Positions 1 to 7,154 of a stretch of 64,000 bases of DNA are shown piece after piece. Origin of the DNA: Acidimicrobiia bacterium (GTDB lineage Bacteria > Actinomycetota > Acidimicrobiia > Acidimicrobiales > Aldehydirespiratoraceae); NCBI GenBank assembly GCA_022819505.1, contig JAJEHD010000018.1:310001-374000 (forward strand), in the 5' to 3' direction. A model generated the notes under the pieces. It was not told the origin of the DNA and searched no databases. It saw only the letters and a program-made list of their open reading frames with translations. Made by a program: the position numbers and the translations under genes. Every line of letters starts with the position of its first letter. Position 1 is the first letter of the stretch.

Positions 1-1
1 G

Positions 2-328
2 GGACCGTGGGTGCTGTTCCCCCGGGACGCCCACACCCGTGCCATGACCGAGGCGGCCCTGCGCCGGCGGGGGGCGCCGCTTGAGGTGGTGGCCGAGTCT
101 CACCAGCCCGAGGTGCTGTGTGAGATGGTGAGGCTGGGCCTGGGGTGGTCGGTGCTTCCCGTGGCCCAGGCCGAGTGGGGGGACAATCCGCTCACCGGCT
201 GCGAGGTCCTGGCCCGCCGCCGCCTTGTGGCCGCCCGTCGCCGCGGCGCGGCCCCCAATCCCGCCGGCCTGCTGCTCGAGCAGGCGCTGCGCTCGCCGCA
301 GGCCGCCGCTTCGAGTTCGCCGCGCTGA
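2..328 (+). CDS. LysR-family regulator, C-terminal part only
   Basis: The frame is open from the first bases of the window, so the N-terminal helix-turn-helix lies outside. What remains resembles the second half of a LysR substrate-binding domain: a segment reading WVLFPRDAHTR, then VVAESHQPEVL, then the typical MVRLGLGWSVLP stretch that closes the effector pocket. The tail is Arg/Ala-rich and not conserved. The effector and targets cannot be read. It lies 75 bases before a MaoC-like gene on the same strand, but LysR genes usually control divergent neighbours, so the true target may be to the left of the window. Confidence 0.75.
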   Translation, partial: GPWVLFPRDAHTRAMTEAALRRRGAPLEVVAESHQPEVLCEMVRLGLGWSVLPVAQAEWGDNPLTGCEVLARRRLVAARRRGAAPNPAGLLLEQALRSPQAAASSSPR

Positions 329-403
329 GGCTGTCCGCGAACCCCGAGCCGGACGGGCCGGTAGGTTGGCGCCGTCGCAGCCCGGCCACGAGAGGGGAGC
401 GCC

Positions 404-880
404 ATGAGCAACGCCGAGGCGGCCTATGCAGTCCTGAAGGCCACTGAGGGATCCGAGCGGGGGCACGGGGACTGGTTCGAGATCACCCAGGACCAGATCA
501 GCGCCTTCGCCGACTGCACCTGGGACCACCAGTTCATCCACATCGACGAGGAACGGGCCAAGGCCGAGACGCCCTTCGGGGGCACCATCGCCCACGGCTT
601 CCTGACGCTGTCGATGCTCACCCACCTGATGCAGTCGGTCCCGGTGAACACCCCGAGGCTCGACGGCGTGGTCATGGGCATCAACTACGGCCTCGACCGG
701 GTGCGCTTCATCAGCCCCGTCAGCCGGGGCAAACGGGTACGGGCCCACGCCGTGGTCAAGTCGGTGGAGCTCAAGGCGGCATCGGTCCAGACAGTGACCA
801 CGATCACCGTCGAGATCGAGGACGGGCCCAGGCCGGCGCTGGTGGCCGACTGGGTGACCAGAACGGTGTTCGACTCGTGA
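404..880 (+). CDS. MaoC-like (hot-dog fold) enoyl-CoA hydratase/dehydratase
   Basis: This 158-residue protein has the single hot-dog fold of MaoC/NodN-type hydratases. The family hydrates trans-2-enoyl-CoA to (R)-3-hydroxyacyl-CoA, or acts on related acyl-CoA esters. The catalytic pair is visible as Asp41 and His46 in DHQFIHID, followed by the substrate-channel segment IAHGFLTLS near residues 62-70. The ATG has a clear ribosome site, AGGGGAG, just upstream. The next gene starts 43 bases later on the same strand and may be co-transcribed. NodN-like proteins of this length often have unknown substrates, so only the reaction class is inferred. Confidence 0.85.
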   Translation: MSNAEAAYAVLKATEGSERGHGDWFEITQDQISAFADCTWDHQFIHIDEERAKAETPFGGTIAHGFLTLSMLTHLMQSVPVNTPRLDGVVMGINYGLDRVRFISPVSRGKRVRAHAVVKSVELKAASVQTVTTITVEIEDGPRPALVADWVTRTVFDS

Positions 881-923
881 GCACTTCCAGCGCCGCCGGG
901 GCGCCCGAGACGGGGGAGGACCG

Positions 924-1724
924 ATGAACACCTACCCGGTGCGGGTCGGCAGCTGCCTGTTCACCATGGTCGACCCCGAACGCGGCCACGAGGTGGCCTA
1001 CAACCGCTGGTACGAGCGCGACCACTTCTACGCCGGGTGCCTGATCGGCCCCTGGCTGTTCGCCGGGCGCCGCTGGGTGGCCACCCGCGACCTCAAGGAC
1101 CTGAGGTTCCCGGACGACTCGCCGCTGGCGGTGCCGGTCGACGCCGGCTCCTACCTGGCCATCTACTGGGTCCACGAGGGCCGCCACCGCGAGCACTTCG
1201 CGTGGGCCATCGACCAGGTGGTGGACCTGTACAAGGACGGTCGGGGCTTCGACAACCGGATCCACGCCCACACCGTGCTGATGCACAAGCCGTGGTCGCA
1301 CTACCGCGACGACGATCCCGTGCCCATCGAACTGGCCCTCGACCATCCCTACCAGGGCATGGCCGTGGTGGCCCTCGACCCGGCCGAGGGCACTGACCTC
1401 GACGGGCTCAACGCCCACCTGCGGGACGAGGCGCTGCCCGAGTTGATGGACCGCTCCGCCATCGCCTCGATGGTGTCGTGGTGCTACATCGACCCGGTCG
1501 GCGGCGAGACCGAGCGGGCCCCAATGGACCTAGGCACCCCGGCCGGACCGGCCGAGCGCCAGGTGCAGATGTTCTTCCTCGACGGCGATCCCGCCCAGAG
1601 CTGGGACCGGTTCCGGGACTACGCGGCCTCGCTGGCCGACGCCCGCACCGGCAACGTCGTGTTCGCGTCGCCGTTCCTGCCCACCATCGTCGGGACGGAC
1701 ACCTACACCGATCAGCTGTGGTAG
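924..1724 (+). CDS. Conserved hypothetical protein, EthD-like dimeric alpha/beta barrel
   Basis: This is a 266-residue soluble protein with a strong ribosome site (GGGGGAGGA) before its ATG. The N-terminal segment with NRWYERDHF, close to the start, resembles EthD/ferredoxin-like barrel proteins. A second similar half seems to begin near residue 140, so a duplicated barrel is possible. No catalytic motif is recognisable. Proteins of this type often sit beside acyl-CoA or aromatic and steroid degradation genes, and the MaoC gene directly upstream agrees with that. The function itself is not assignable from sequence alone. Confidence 0.6.
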   Translation: MNTYPVRVGSCLFTMVDPERGHEVAYNRWYERDHFYAGCLIGPWLFAGRRWVATRDLKDLRFPDDSPLAVPVDAGSYLAIYWVHEGRHREHFAWAIDQVVDLYKDGRGFDNRIHAHTVLMHKPWSHYRDDDPVPIELALDHPYQGMAVVALDPAEGTDLDGLNAHLRDEALPELMDRSAIASMVSWCYIDPVGGETERAPMDLGTPAGPAERQVQMFFLDGDPAQSWDRFRDYAASLADARTGNVVFASPFLPTIVGTDTYTDQLW

Positions 1725-1734
1725 CCCGGCGTCC

Positions 1735-3342
1735 GTGAACACGGCATTGCGCCATGCGGCCGCGATGATCGGGCTGGCGCCGTTGGCTACAGCCTGCTCG
1801 GGCGGGACCAGCGACTCGATCCCCCAGGTGATTCCCGTCGAGGACGGGGGTCCGTACGACCTCGCTGAAGTTGCGCCTTTCGAGTCGTCCTCACCTGTGA
1901 CCGGCGCCCCCGGCGACGTCGTCGAGCAGGACTGCCCCGAACTCCTGGCGGGAACGGGATCCAGGTGCGTCTGGGTCGTGGTCCCGATCGATCGGGACGA
2001 TCCGGCCGCAGGCACGATGGGCGTGAGCGTCGCCATCCGCCCCGGCACCGGCGCTCAGTCGCTGGCACCGCTCGCGGTGTTGCAGGGAGGCCCGGGGGGA
2101 GCCAGCAGCGACCTAGCACTGGGATTGCCGAGCCGCCCGCACGCGCAAGTGCTGATCGATCAGCGGGGCGTCGGCTTCGGCAGCGCCAACTTCTGGTGCC
2201 CGGAGTGGCAGATACCGCTGGCACAGATCCTCGAGGGGCCCCGCGACCGGGCCGAATCCATCGCATCGGGTGCGTTCGCCAGGTGCTCGGAGAGGTTGAA
2301 GCAGGATCCGGCCTTCGTTCACACGTCGACTACGGCCCATGCAGCTGATGTCAGCGATGTCATGGCCGCGTTGGGTTACGACCGATGGTTCCTCTACGGC
2401 GTGAGCTACGGCACCACGATCGCCCTCGAGGTGATGCGGGCCGCTCCCGCGGGCCTGGCCGGAGTGGTGCTCGACGGCGTGTACCCCGCATCGCTCGACC
2501 CGGACGTCAACACGGCGGAGGGTGCTGAACGAGTCATTCGTGAACTCGACGGTGAGTGTCGGGCCGACCCCGCTTGCTCGGCCATTCTGGCCGGTGCGAC
2601 CGGCGTGGACGGCGTGACCATGTCCGGGCTGGTCGCCGATCTGGTCCCGCGCTTCAACGCCGACCCGGTTCGCGTCCCCTTCTCCGCGGAGGAGACCACC
2701 CTGCTCGAGCCTTTCGATGCGCTGGTCGACGGCGACATCGTCGCCGGGGTCGTGTTCCAGTTGCTCTACAACGACTTCACGGCGACCTTGGTTCCGGGAG
2801 TGCTGGCGGGACTGGAAGAACATGACGATGACGCCGCGGCCGATGACGGAACGGTCACCGCGGCCCAACTGGTGGCTCTGGTGGCCGCCGAGACCGCATC
2901 CCAGCAGGCCCACACCGGCGCTCCCGCGACGTTGGCCGCGGTGACATGCGCCGAGCGGCTGCCGCTCGCGTCGGCGCCGCCCGCGGGGACTGGCCCGTTC
3001 GCGGCGGCGGTCGTGGGGGAGGGTCTGGCTGCCTTCTGCGAGCCGTGGGCGATCGAAGCGGCGCCGTTGCCGGTGGAACCAGTGGAGAGCGACCTGCCCG
3101 TGCTGCTGATCTCGGGTTGGTTCGACCCGATCACGCCGCCGGGGTATGCCGAGGAGGTCGCGCAGCATCTGCCGCAGGCCACGAGCATCGTGAGCAGGAG
3201 CCGGGGACACGGCATCTGGGTGTGGGGCTATGACAGTTGCGTCGACCGGATCGTCGTCGACTTCCTCAACGAACCCTCGGCTGGGCTCGACATTGCGTGC
3301 GCATCGGAGGATCGCGCCCTTCGGTGGCAGCCCTTGCCCTAG
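1735..3342 (+). CDS. Secreted alpha/beta hydrolase, tripeptidyl-aminopeptidase-like lipoprotein
   Basis: The 535-residue protein starts at a GTG and has a short hydrophobic leader ending in ATAC-SGG, a plausible though imperfect lipobox. The hydrolase core follows: oxyanion segment LQGGPGGAS, strand DQRGVGFG, nucleophile elbow GVSYG with Ser224, acid Asp464 in GWFDPITPP, and His492 in SRGHGIW. The order and the C-terminal half fit the TAP-like family of actinobacterial secreted peptidases and esterases, which remove N-terminal tripeptides or cleave esters. It probably acts outside the membrane. It starts only 10 bases after the preceding gene, but its function gives no clear link to it. Confidence 0.8.
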   Translation: MNTALRHAAAMIGLAPLATACSGGTSDSIPQVIPVEDGGPYDLAEVAPFESSSPVTGAPGDVVEQDCPELLAGTGSRCVWVVVPIDRDDPAAGTMGVSVAIRPGTGAQSLAPLAVLQGGPGGASSDLALGLPSRPHAQVLIDQRGVGFGSANFWCPEWQIPLAQILEGPRDRAESIASGAFARCSERLKQDPAFVHTSTTAHAADVSDVMAALGYDRWFLYGVSYGTTIALEVMRAAPAGLAGVVLDGVYPASLDPDVNTAEGAERVIRELDGECRADPACSAILAGATGVDGVTMSGLVADLVPRFNADPVRVPFSAEETTLLEPFDALVDGDIVAGVVFQLLYNDFTATLVPGVLAGLEEHDDDAAADDGTVTAAQLVALVAAETASQQAHTGAPATLAAVTCAERLPLASAPPAGTGPFAAAVVGEGLAAFCEPWAIEAAPLPVEPVESDLPVLLISGWFDPITPPGYAEEVAQHLPQATSIVSRSRGHGIWVWGYDSCVDRIVVDFLNEPSAGLDIACASEDRALRWQPLP

Positions 3343-3397
3343 CCGCGACATCGCGCCGCGCGGTGCAACCTCGCCTCCGCGGCAACAGACTGGGGCC

Positions 3398-4189
3398 ATG
3401 ATTCTCGAAGGACGAACCGTGCTGGTGGTGGGCGTCGGCCCCGGACTCGGCGCCAGTTGCGCCCGCCTCGCGCTCCGCGACGGGGCCAATGTGGCGGTGA
3501 TGGCCCGCAATGCTGAGCGCCTGAACGCGGCCGCGGCCGAGCTCGACCCAACAGGGGAGCGGATCGTCGCCTGCCCGGGCGACGTCACCAGACAGGAGGA
3601 CTGCACCGGCGCGGCCGGCGCGGCCGCGGCCCGCTTCGGCGAACTGCACGCCGTGATCAACGTGGCCGCCCTCGACACCCAGAAGGGTGCGTTCCACAAC
3701 ACCACCGACGAGGACTGGGCACTCAACCTCACCGTCAACGTGCTCGGCGCAGTGCACGTGGTGCGGGCGGTCGAGCCCCACATGAAGGCCGCCGGCGGGG
3801 GCTCGGTGGTGCTGATCGGGTCGCAGGCCTCGATGAGGCCGGTGGCGGTGTTCCCCCAGAGCCCCTACGGCGCGGCCAAGTCGGCGCTGCTGTCGGTGGC
3901 CCGCGACCTGTCCGCGGAACTCGGGCCTTCGGGGATAAGGGTGAACACCGTCGTGCCGAGTTGGATGTGGGGACCCAACGTCAAGTTCTACTGCGAGTGG
4001 CAGGCCGGCATCCGGGGCATCACCGCCGAGGAGGTCAAGCACGAGATCGCGCAAGGCATGGCCCTACGGGAGATGCCCAACGACTCCGATGCGGCCGAGG
4101 CTGCCATCTTCCTGGCGTCGGAGCGGGCTCGGATGATCACCGGCCAGACGCTCGTAGTCAACGCGGGAGAGTTCTACCCGGTCGCCTGA
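3398..4189 (+). CDS. Short-chain dehydrogenase/reductase (SDR)
   Basis: This 263-residue Rossmann-fold oxidoreductase binds NAD(P)H through GVGPGLG near the N terminus, a variant of the usual TGxxxGIG. The catalytic Tyr157-x3-Lys161 (YGAAK) is present, with Ser142 or Ser145 upstream. The C-terminal stretch ASERARMITGQTLVVNAG is typical of classical SDRs. The ATG at 3398 was chosen because it precedes the first beta strand, and a CAGACT box lies 6 bases upstream, so the message may be leaderless. The frame is open further upstream, but that part has no SDR character. The substrate is unknown. Confidence 0.85.
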   Translation: MILEGRTVLVVGVGPGLGASCARLALRDGANVAVMARNAERLNAAAAELDPTGERIVACPGDVTRQEDCTGAAGAAAARFGELHAVINVAALDTQKGAFHNTTDEDWALNLTVNVLGAVHVVRAVEPHMKAAGGGSVVLIGSQASMRPVAVFPQSPYGAAKSALLSVARDLSAELGPSGIRVNTVVPSWMWGPNVKFYCEWQAGIRGITAEEVKHEIAQGMALREMPNDSDAAEAAIFLASERARMITGQTLVVNAGEFYPVA

Positions 4190-4220
4190 CCGGGCAGAAA
4201 CGGCGATCGGCTCGGCGTCT

Positions 4221-4226
4221 TACGCT
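4221..4226 (+). promoter_or_regulatory. Putative -10 box of the ccm operon
   Basis: TACGCT matches TANNNT and lies 6 bases before an ATG that opens a 12-codon frame overlapping ccmA. This spacing would place transcription start at that ATG. No clear -35 is seen. Confidence 0.45.
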
Positions 4227-4232
4227 GGGGCA

Positions 4233-4271
4233 ATGGCCCGGGCCGCCGCACTCGCTCCGGACGCGTCGTGA
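4233..4271 (+). CDS. Possible 12-residue leader peptide coupled to ccmA
   Basis: ATG at 4233 opens MARAAALAPDAS and ends in TGA at 4269-4271, overlapping the GTG start of ccmA at 4268 (GTGA). The ccmA start has no good ribosome site of its own. Translation of this leader from a leaderless transcript followed by re-initiation would explain ccmA expression. It could also be a chance short frame. Confidence 0.4.
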   Translation: MARAAALAPDAS

Positions 4272-4912
4272 GCGCGGTTCGCCTCGAGGGCGCGGTCGTA
4301 CTGCTGGGGCGTTTCCCGGCGCTCGCCGGGGCCGACCTCAGCGTCGACCCCGGCGAGGTAGTGCTGGTGCGGGGACCCAACGGCGCGGGCAAGTCCACGC
4401 TGCTGCACCTGTGCGCCGGGTTGCTGCCGCTGACGGAGGGACGGGGCGAGGTGCTCGGGTGCGACCTCGGCGCCGATCGGGCCGCGGTGCGTCGCCGGGT
4501 GGGGCTGCTGGGCCACGACACCGCCCTCTACAGCGAATTGAGCCCAGCCGAGAACCTCGACCTCTGGGCCCGGGCCTCCCGGGTGGACACGACCGGCGTT
4601 CCGGGTGCTCTCGGGCGTCTGGGAGTGCCCGAGAGGCTGTGGGCCGTTCCGTCGACGCGGCTGTCGGCCGGGCAGCGTCGCCGGGTGGCGCTGGCCGCGA
4701 TCGTGGTGCGCCGCCCCGAGCTGTGGCTTCTGGACGAGCCCCACGCCGGGCTGGACACAGACGGCCGCGAGCTGGTGAGCGACCTGATGTCGGAGGCGGC
4801 CTCCGCAGGGGCCGCGGTGGTGTTGGCCTCGCACGAGACCGGCCCCGCCGACGATCTGGCCACCCGCACCGTGACCATGGCGGGAGGAACGGTGGGCGCC
4901 GATGCGGTGTGA
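4268..4912 (+). CDS. ccmA: Heme exporter ATP-binding protein CcmA
   Basis: This 214-residue ABC ATPase belongs to System I cytochrome c maturation. With CcmB and CcmC it energises release of heme-loaded CcmE. Walker A is GPNGAGKST at 36-44, the signature LSAGQ is at 132-136, and Walker B LLDEP is at 154-158 followed by the D-loop HAGLD. The length fits the family. The GTG start overlaps the end of a 12-codon leader frame and the stop overlaps the ccmB start by four bases. Position as first gene of the ccmABCDEFGH order settles the assignment over other small ABC ATPases. Confidence 0.92.
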   Translation: MSAVRLEGAVVLLGRFPALAGADLSVDPGEVVLVRGPNGAGKSTLLHLCAGLLPLTEGRGEVLGCDLGADRAAVRRRVGLLGHDTALYSELSPAENLDLWARASRVDTTGVPGALGRLGVPERLWAVPSTRLSAGQRRRVALAAIVVRRPELWLLDEPHAGLDTDGRELVSDLMSEAASAGAAVVLASHETGPADDLATRTVTMAGGTVGADAV

Positions 4913-5637
4913 GCGAGCGCGCACTGCAGCTGCGCCCGATGGGGCTCATGTGGCGTGACCTGCGCCTGCTCGCGGGCGATATCGGGCTGATCGCAGCCAA
5001 GGATCTGCGGATCGAATGGCGGGCCCGGACCACGCTGGGACAGGTCCTGCCGTTCGCGCTGCTGGTGCTCGTGCTGTTCGGGTTCGCGCTCAACGCCAAC
5101 CGGCCGACGCTGGAGCTGGCTACCCCGGGTCTGCTGTGGATGACGGTGCTGTTCGCCACCGTGGTGGCGGTGCAGCGCTCGGTAGCGGTCGAGTCGATCG
5201 ACGGCGCCGGCCGGATGCTCTTGCTGAGCGGCATGGCCCCGGCGGCCGCTTTCGGTGGAAAGGCCTTGGCTGTAGCCGTGCAACTGCTGGCGGTGGCCGC
5301 GGTGCTGTTGCCCGGCGTGGTGCTGCTGTACGGGGCCGAGATCGAGTCGCTGCCGCTGGCCGTGGTGGCCTCACTGGCCGCGACGGCCGGGCTGGCGGCC
5401 GCCGGTAGCCTGCTCGGTGCTGTGGTAGCAGGAGTGCGAGCCCATCAGACGGTCCTGCCGATCCTGCTGTTGCCGGTGGTGGCGCCGGTGCTGATCGCCG
5501 CGACGCGGGCGTTCGAGGATGCGCTGGGTACGGCCGCGGTCAACGGCTGGTCGTGGGTCGGCCTGCTGGCCGGATTCACCGTCGTCAACGTCGCGTTGGG
5601 GGCGGTCGCGTACGGTCCCCTGATGGAGGAAGCATGA
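4909..5637 (+). CDS. ccmB: Heme exporter membrane protein CcmB
   Basis: This is a 242-residue integral membrane protein with about six hydrophobic segments. It is the membrane partner of CcmA in the System I heme-handling complex. The N-terminal RDLRLLAGDIGLIAAKDLRIEWR and the segment reading VFALNANRP-like after the first helix fit the family (family knowledge; the residues seen are GFALNANRPTLELATPGLLW). The GTG start at 4909 overlaps the ccmA stop as GTGA and the stop overlaps the ccmC ATG, so translation is coupled on both sides. The open frame extends far upstream through ccmA, but those residues are not membrane-like and are not part of the gene. Confidence 0.9.
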   Translation: MSERALQLRPMGLMWRDLRLLAGDIGLIAAKDLRIEWRARTTLGQVLPFALLVLVLFGFALNANRPTLELATPGLLWMTVLFATVVAVQRSVAVESIDGAGRMLLLSGMAPAAAFGGKALAVAVQLLAVAAVLLPGVVLLYGAEIESLPLAVVASLAATAGLAAAGSLLGAVVAGVRAHQTVLPILLLPVVAPVLIAATRAFEDALGTAAVNGWSWVGLLAGFTVVNVALGAVAYGPLMEEA

Positions 5638-6404
5638 GCCGCGCCGGAACCGGTAATCCCAAGCCTCCGGCCGGGTACCTGGACGGCCCCGCTCGCACGG
5701 GATCTCGCTTCACCTTCTGGCTCGGAGCGGCGACCCTGGCCGGTTTCGCCGGTATGGCGGCACTGGGTTTGCTGGTCGTGCCGGCCGATGACGTGCAGGG
5801 CGACACGGTGCGCATCATCTTCGTGCACGTGCCGTCGGCGCTGGGGGCCTACGCCGCGTTCGGGCTGACCGCGCTGGGCTCGGTCATGTGGCTGTGGCGG
5901 CGCTCGGAGTGGTGGGACATCACCGCCCACGCCGGAGCGGAGGTTGCGGTGCTGCTGTGCGGCCTCACGCTGGTGACGGGCATGCTCTGGGGACGGCCCA
6001 CCTGGGGCACCTACTGGGAGTGGGGCGATGTGCGCCTCGTGACCACCCTCATCCTGTTTCTGGTGATGGTCGGGTACCTGTCGGTGCGGGCCCTCGGCGG
6101 GGACGCCGGCTCGGTCGCCACCCGGGCCGCGGTGGTCGGGTTGGCCGGCGCGGTCAACATCGGAATCGTCAACCGCTCGGTGAACTGGTGGGCCAACCGC
6201 ACCCTGCACCAGCAGTCCTCGCTCACCGAAGGCAAGCTCGAGGATCTGACCCTGCTCACGCTGGTCCTGGCGTTCGTCGTGGCCGCGATGGCCATCTGGT
6301 GGATGGTGATGCATCGCTTCCGCATCGGCTGGCTGGAGCGTCAACTGGCCGATCGCGACATCCATCAGGCGGTCCGGGCCCGGCGGGCGGAGGCGGGCCG
6401 ATGA
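5634..6404 (+). CDS. ccmC: Heme lyase-type protein CcmC (WWD family)
   Basis: This 256-residue polytopic protein carries the tryptophan-rich heme-binding signature WGTYWEWGD at 124-132, which defines the WWD family. CcmC loads heme onto CcmE at the outer face of the membrane. His65 in FVHVP is the first of the two conserved axial histidines. About six hydrophobic segments are visible. It is longer at the N terminus than many CcmC proteins, with a polar stretch of about 25 residues. Start and stop both overlap neighbours by four bases (ATGA), so it belongs to the same translated unit. Confidence 0.93.
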   Translation: MSRAGTGNPKPPAGYLDGPARTGSRFTFWLGAATLAGFAGMAALGLLVVPADDVQGDTVRIIFVHVPSALGAYAAFGLTALGSVMWLWRRSEWWDITAHAGAEVAVLLCGLTLVTGMLWGRPTWGTYWEWGDVRLVTTLILFLVMVGYLSVRALGGDAGSVATRAAVVGLAGAVNIGIVNRSVNWWANRTLHQQSSLTEGKLEDLTLLTLVLAFVVAAMAIWWMVMHRFRIGWLERQLADRDIHQAVRARRAEAGR

Positions 6405-6550
6405 GCCACGCCGCCTTCGTGTTGAGCGCTTGGGGCGTGACGGTGGCCGCGATCGCGGTCTACACCGTGTCGCTCCGGCTTCGAGGCCAGCGGCTGCTGC
6501 GCCGGGCCCGGGACGGCAGGATCGACGGCGCCGGCGCCGACGAAGAGTGA
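6401..6550 (+). CDS. ccmD: Small CcmD-like membrane protein
   Basis: A 49-residue protein has one hydrophobic helix (SAWGVTVAAIAVYTVSLRL) followed by a basic segment and an acidic tail. This matches the layout of CcmD, a single-helix protein that helps release holo-CcmE from CcmABC. The ATG overlaps the ccmC stop and the gene ends 6 bases before ccmE, the expected position. Sequence conservation in CcmD is low, so the name rests mainly on topology and context. Confidence 0.8.
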   Translation: MSHAAFVLSAWGVTVAAIAVYTVSLRLRGQRLLRRARDGRIDGAGADEE

Positions 6551-6556
6551 CAGACC

Positions 6557-7120
6557 ATGGATGACGCGCCGGCGGGCAAGGAACAGGAGGCCACCCAGCA
6601 GACGGACCTGTCGCCGCTGACGCCGCGGCCCGGCCCGCGGTCGGCGCGAGCCAGACGATCGGTCGCGGCCTTGGTCGTCGTGGCGGTGGCCGCGGCCGTG
6701 TCCCTGCTCGTCACGAACCTGCTCGGCGATGCCTCGCTGTTCTTCTACAACGCCGACGAGGCGGTGGAGCGCCGCGACGAGCTGGCCGGCAAGCGGTTCA
6801 CCCTCCAGGGAACCCCCATCGCCGCGCCGGTGAACACCTTCTTCCACGACCGTCCGGTGCTGGCCTTCGGTGTCGGCTTCAACGCCGTGGTCGTGGACGT
6901 CGTCCACAGCGGCGACCCGCCCGAGCTGTTCCAGCCCGGAGTTCCGGTGGTCCTGGAGGGGGCCTGGCGGCTAGGTCCCGGCCCGGGGCCGGTGATTGCC
7001 GACGACGGCTGGCACTTCGCGTCGGACCGGATGCTGGTCAAGCACGACAACGACTACCGCCAGCGCGACAACTACACCGAGCGCATAAGCGAAGCCGAGG
7101 AAGGCGGCTCGCTCCCGTGA
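6557..7120 (+). CDS. ccmE: Periplasmic-type heme chaperone CcmE
   Basis: This 187-residue protein has one N-terminal membrane anchor near residues 34-52, then an OB-fold domain exposed outside. The heme-attachment motif reads VKHDNDY, with His163 as the covalent heme ligand and Tyr167 as the second conserved residue. It is therefore the His type rather than the Cys-type CcmE of archaea and some anaerobes. CcmE carries heme from CcmC to CcmF. The cytoplasmic N terminus is unusually long and polar, about 30 residues. The acidic C-terminal tail is variable in the family. Confidence 0.92.
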   Translation: MDDAPAGKEQEATQQTDLSPLTPRPGPRSARARRSVAALVVVAVAAAVSLLVTNLLGDASLFFYNADEAVERRDELAGKRFTLQGTPIAAPVNTFFHDRPVLAFGVGFNAVVVDVVHSGDPPELFQPGVPVVLEGAWRLGPGPGPVIADDGWHFASDRMLVKHDNDYRQRDNYTERISEAEEGGSLP

Positions 7121-7154
7121 TGGCGCTCCCGCCGCCGCCGGCCCCGCGGCGTCG

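Noticed and set aside
2113..3783. Long minus-strand frame opposite the hydrolase and SDR genes
   Set aside because: The translation is Arg/Gly/His-rich without any domain and runs across two intact plus-strand genes.
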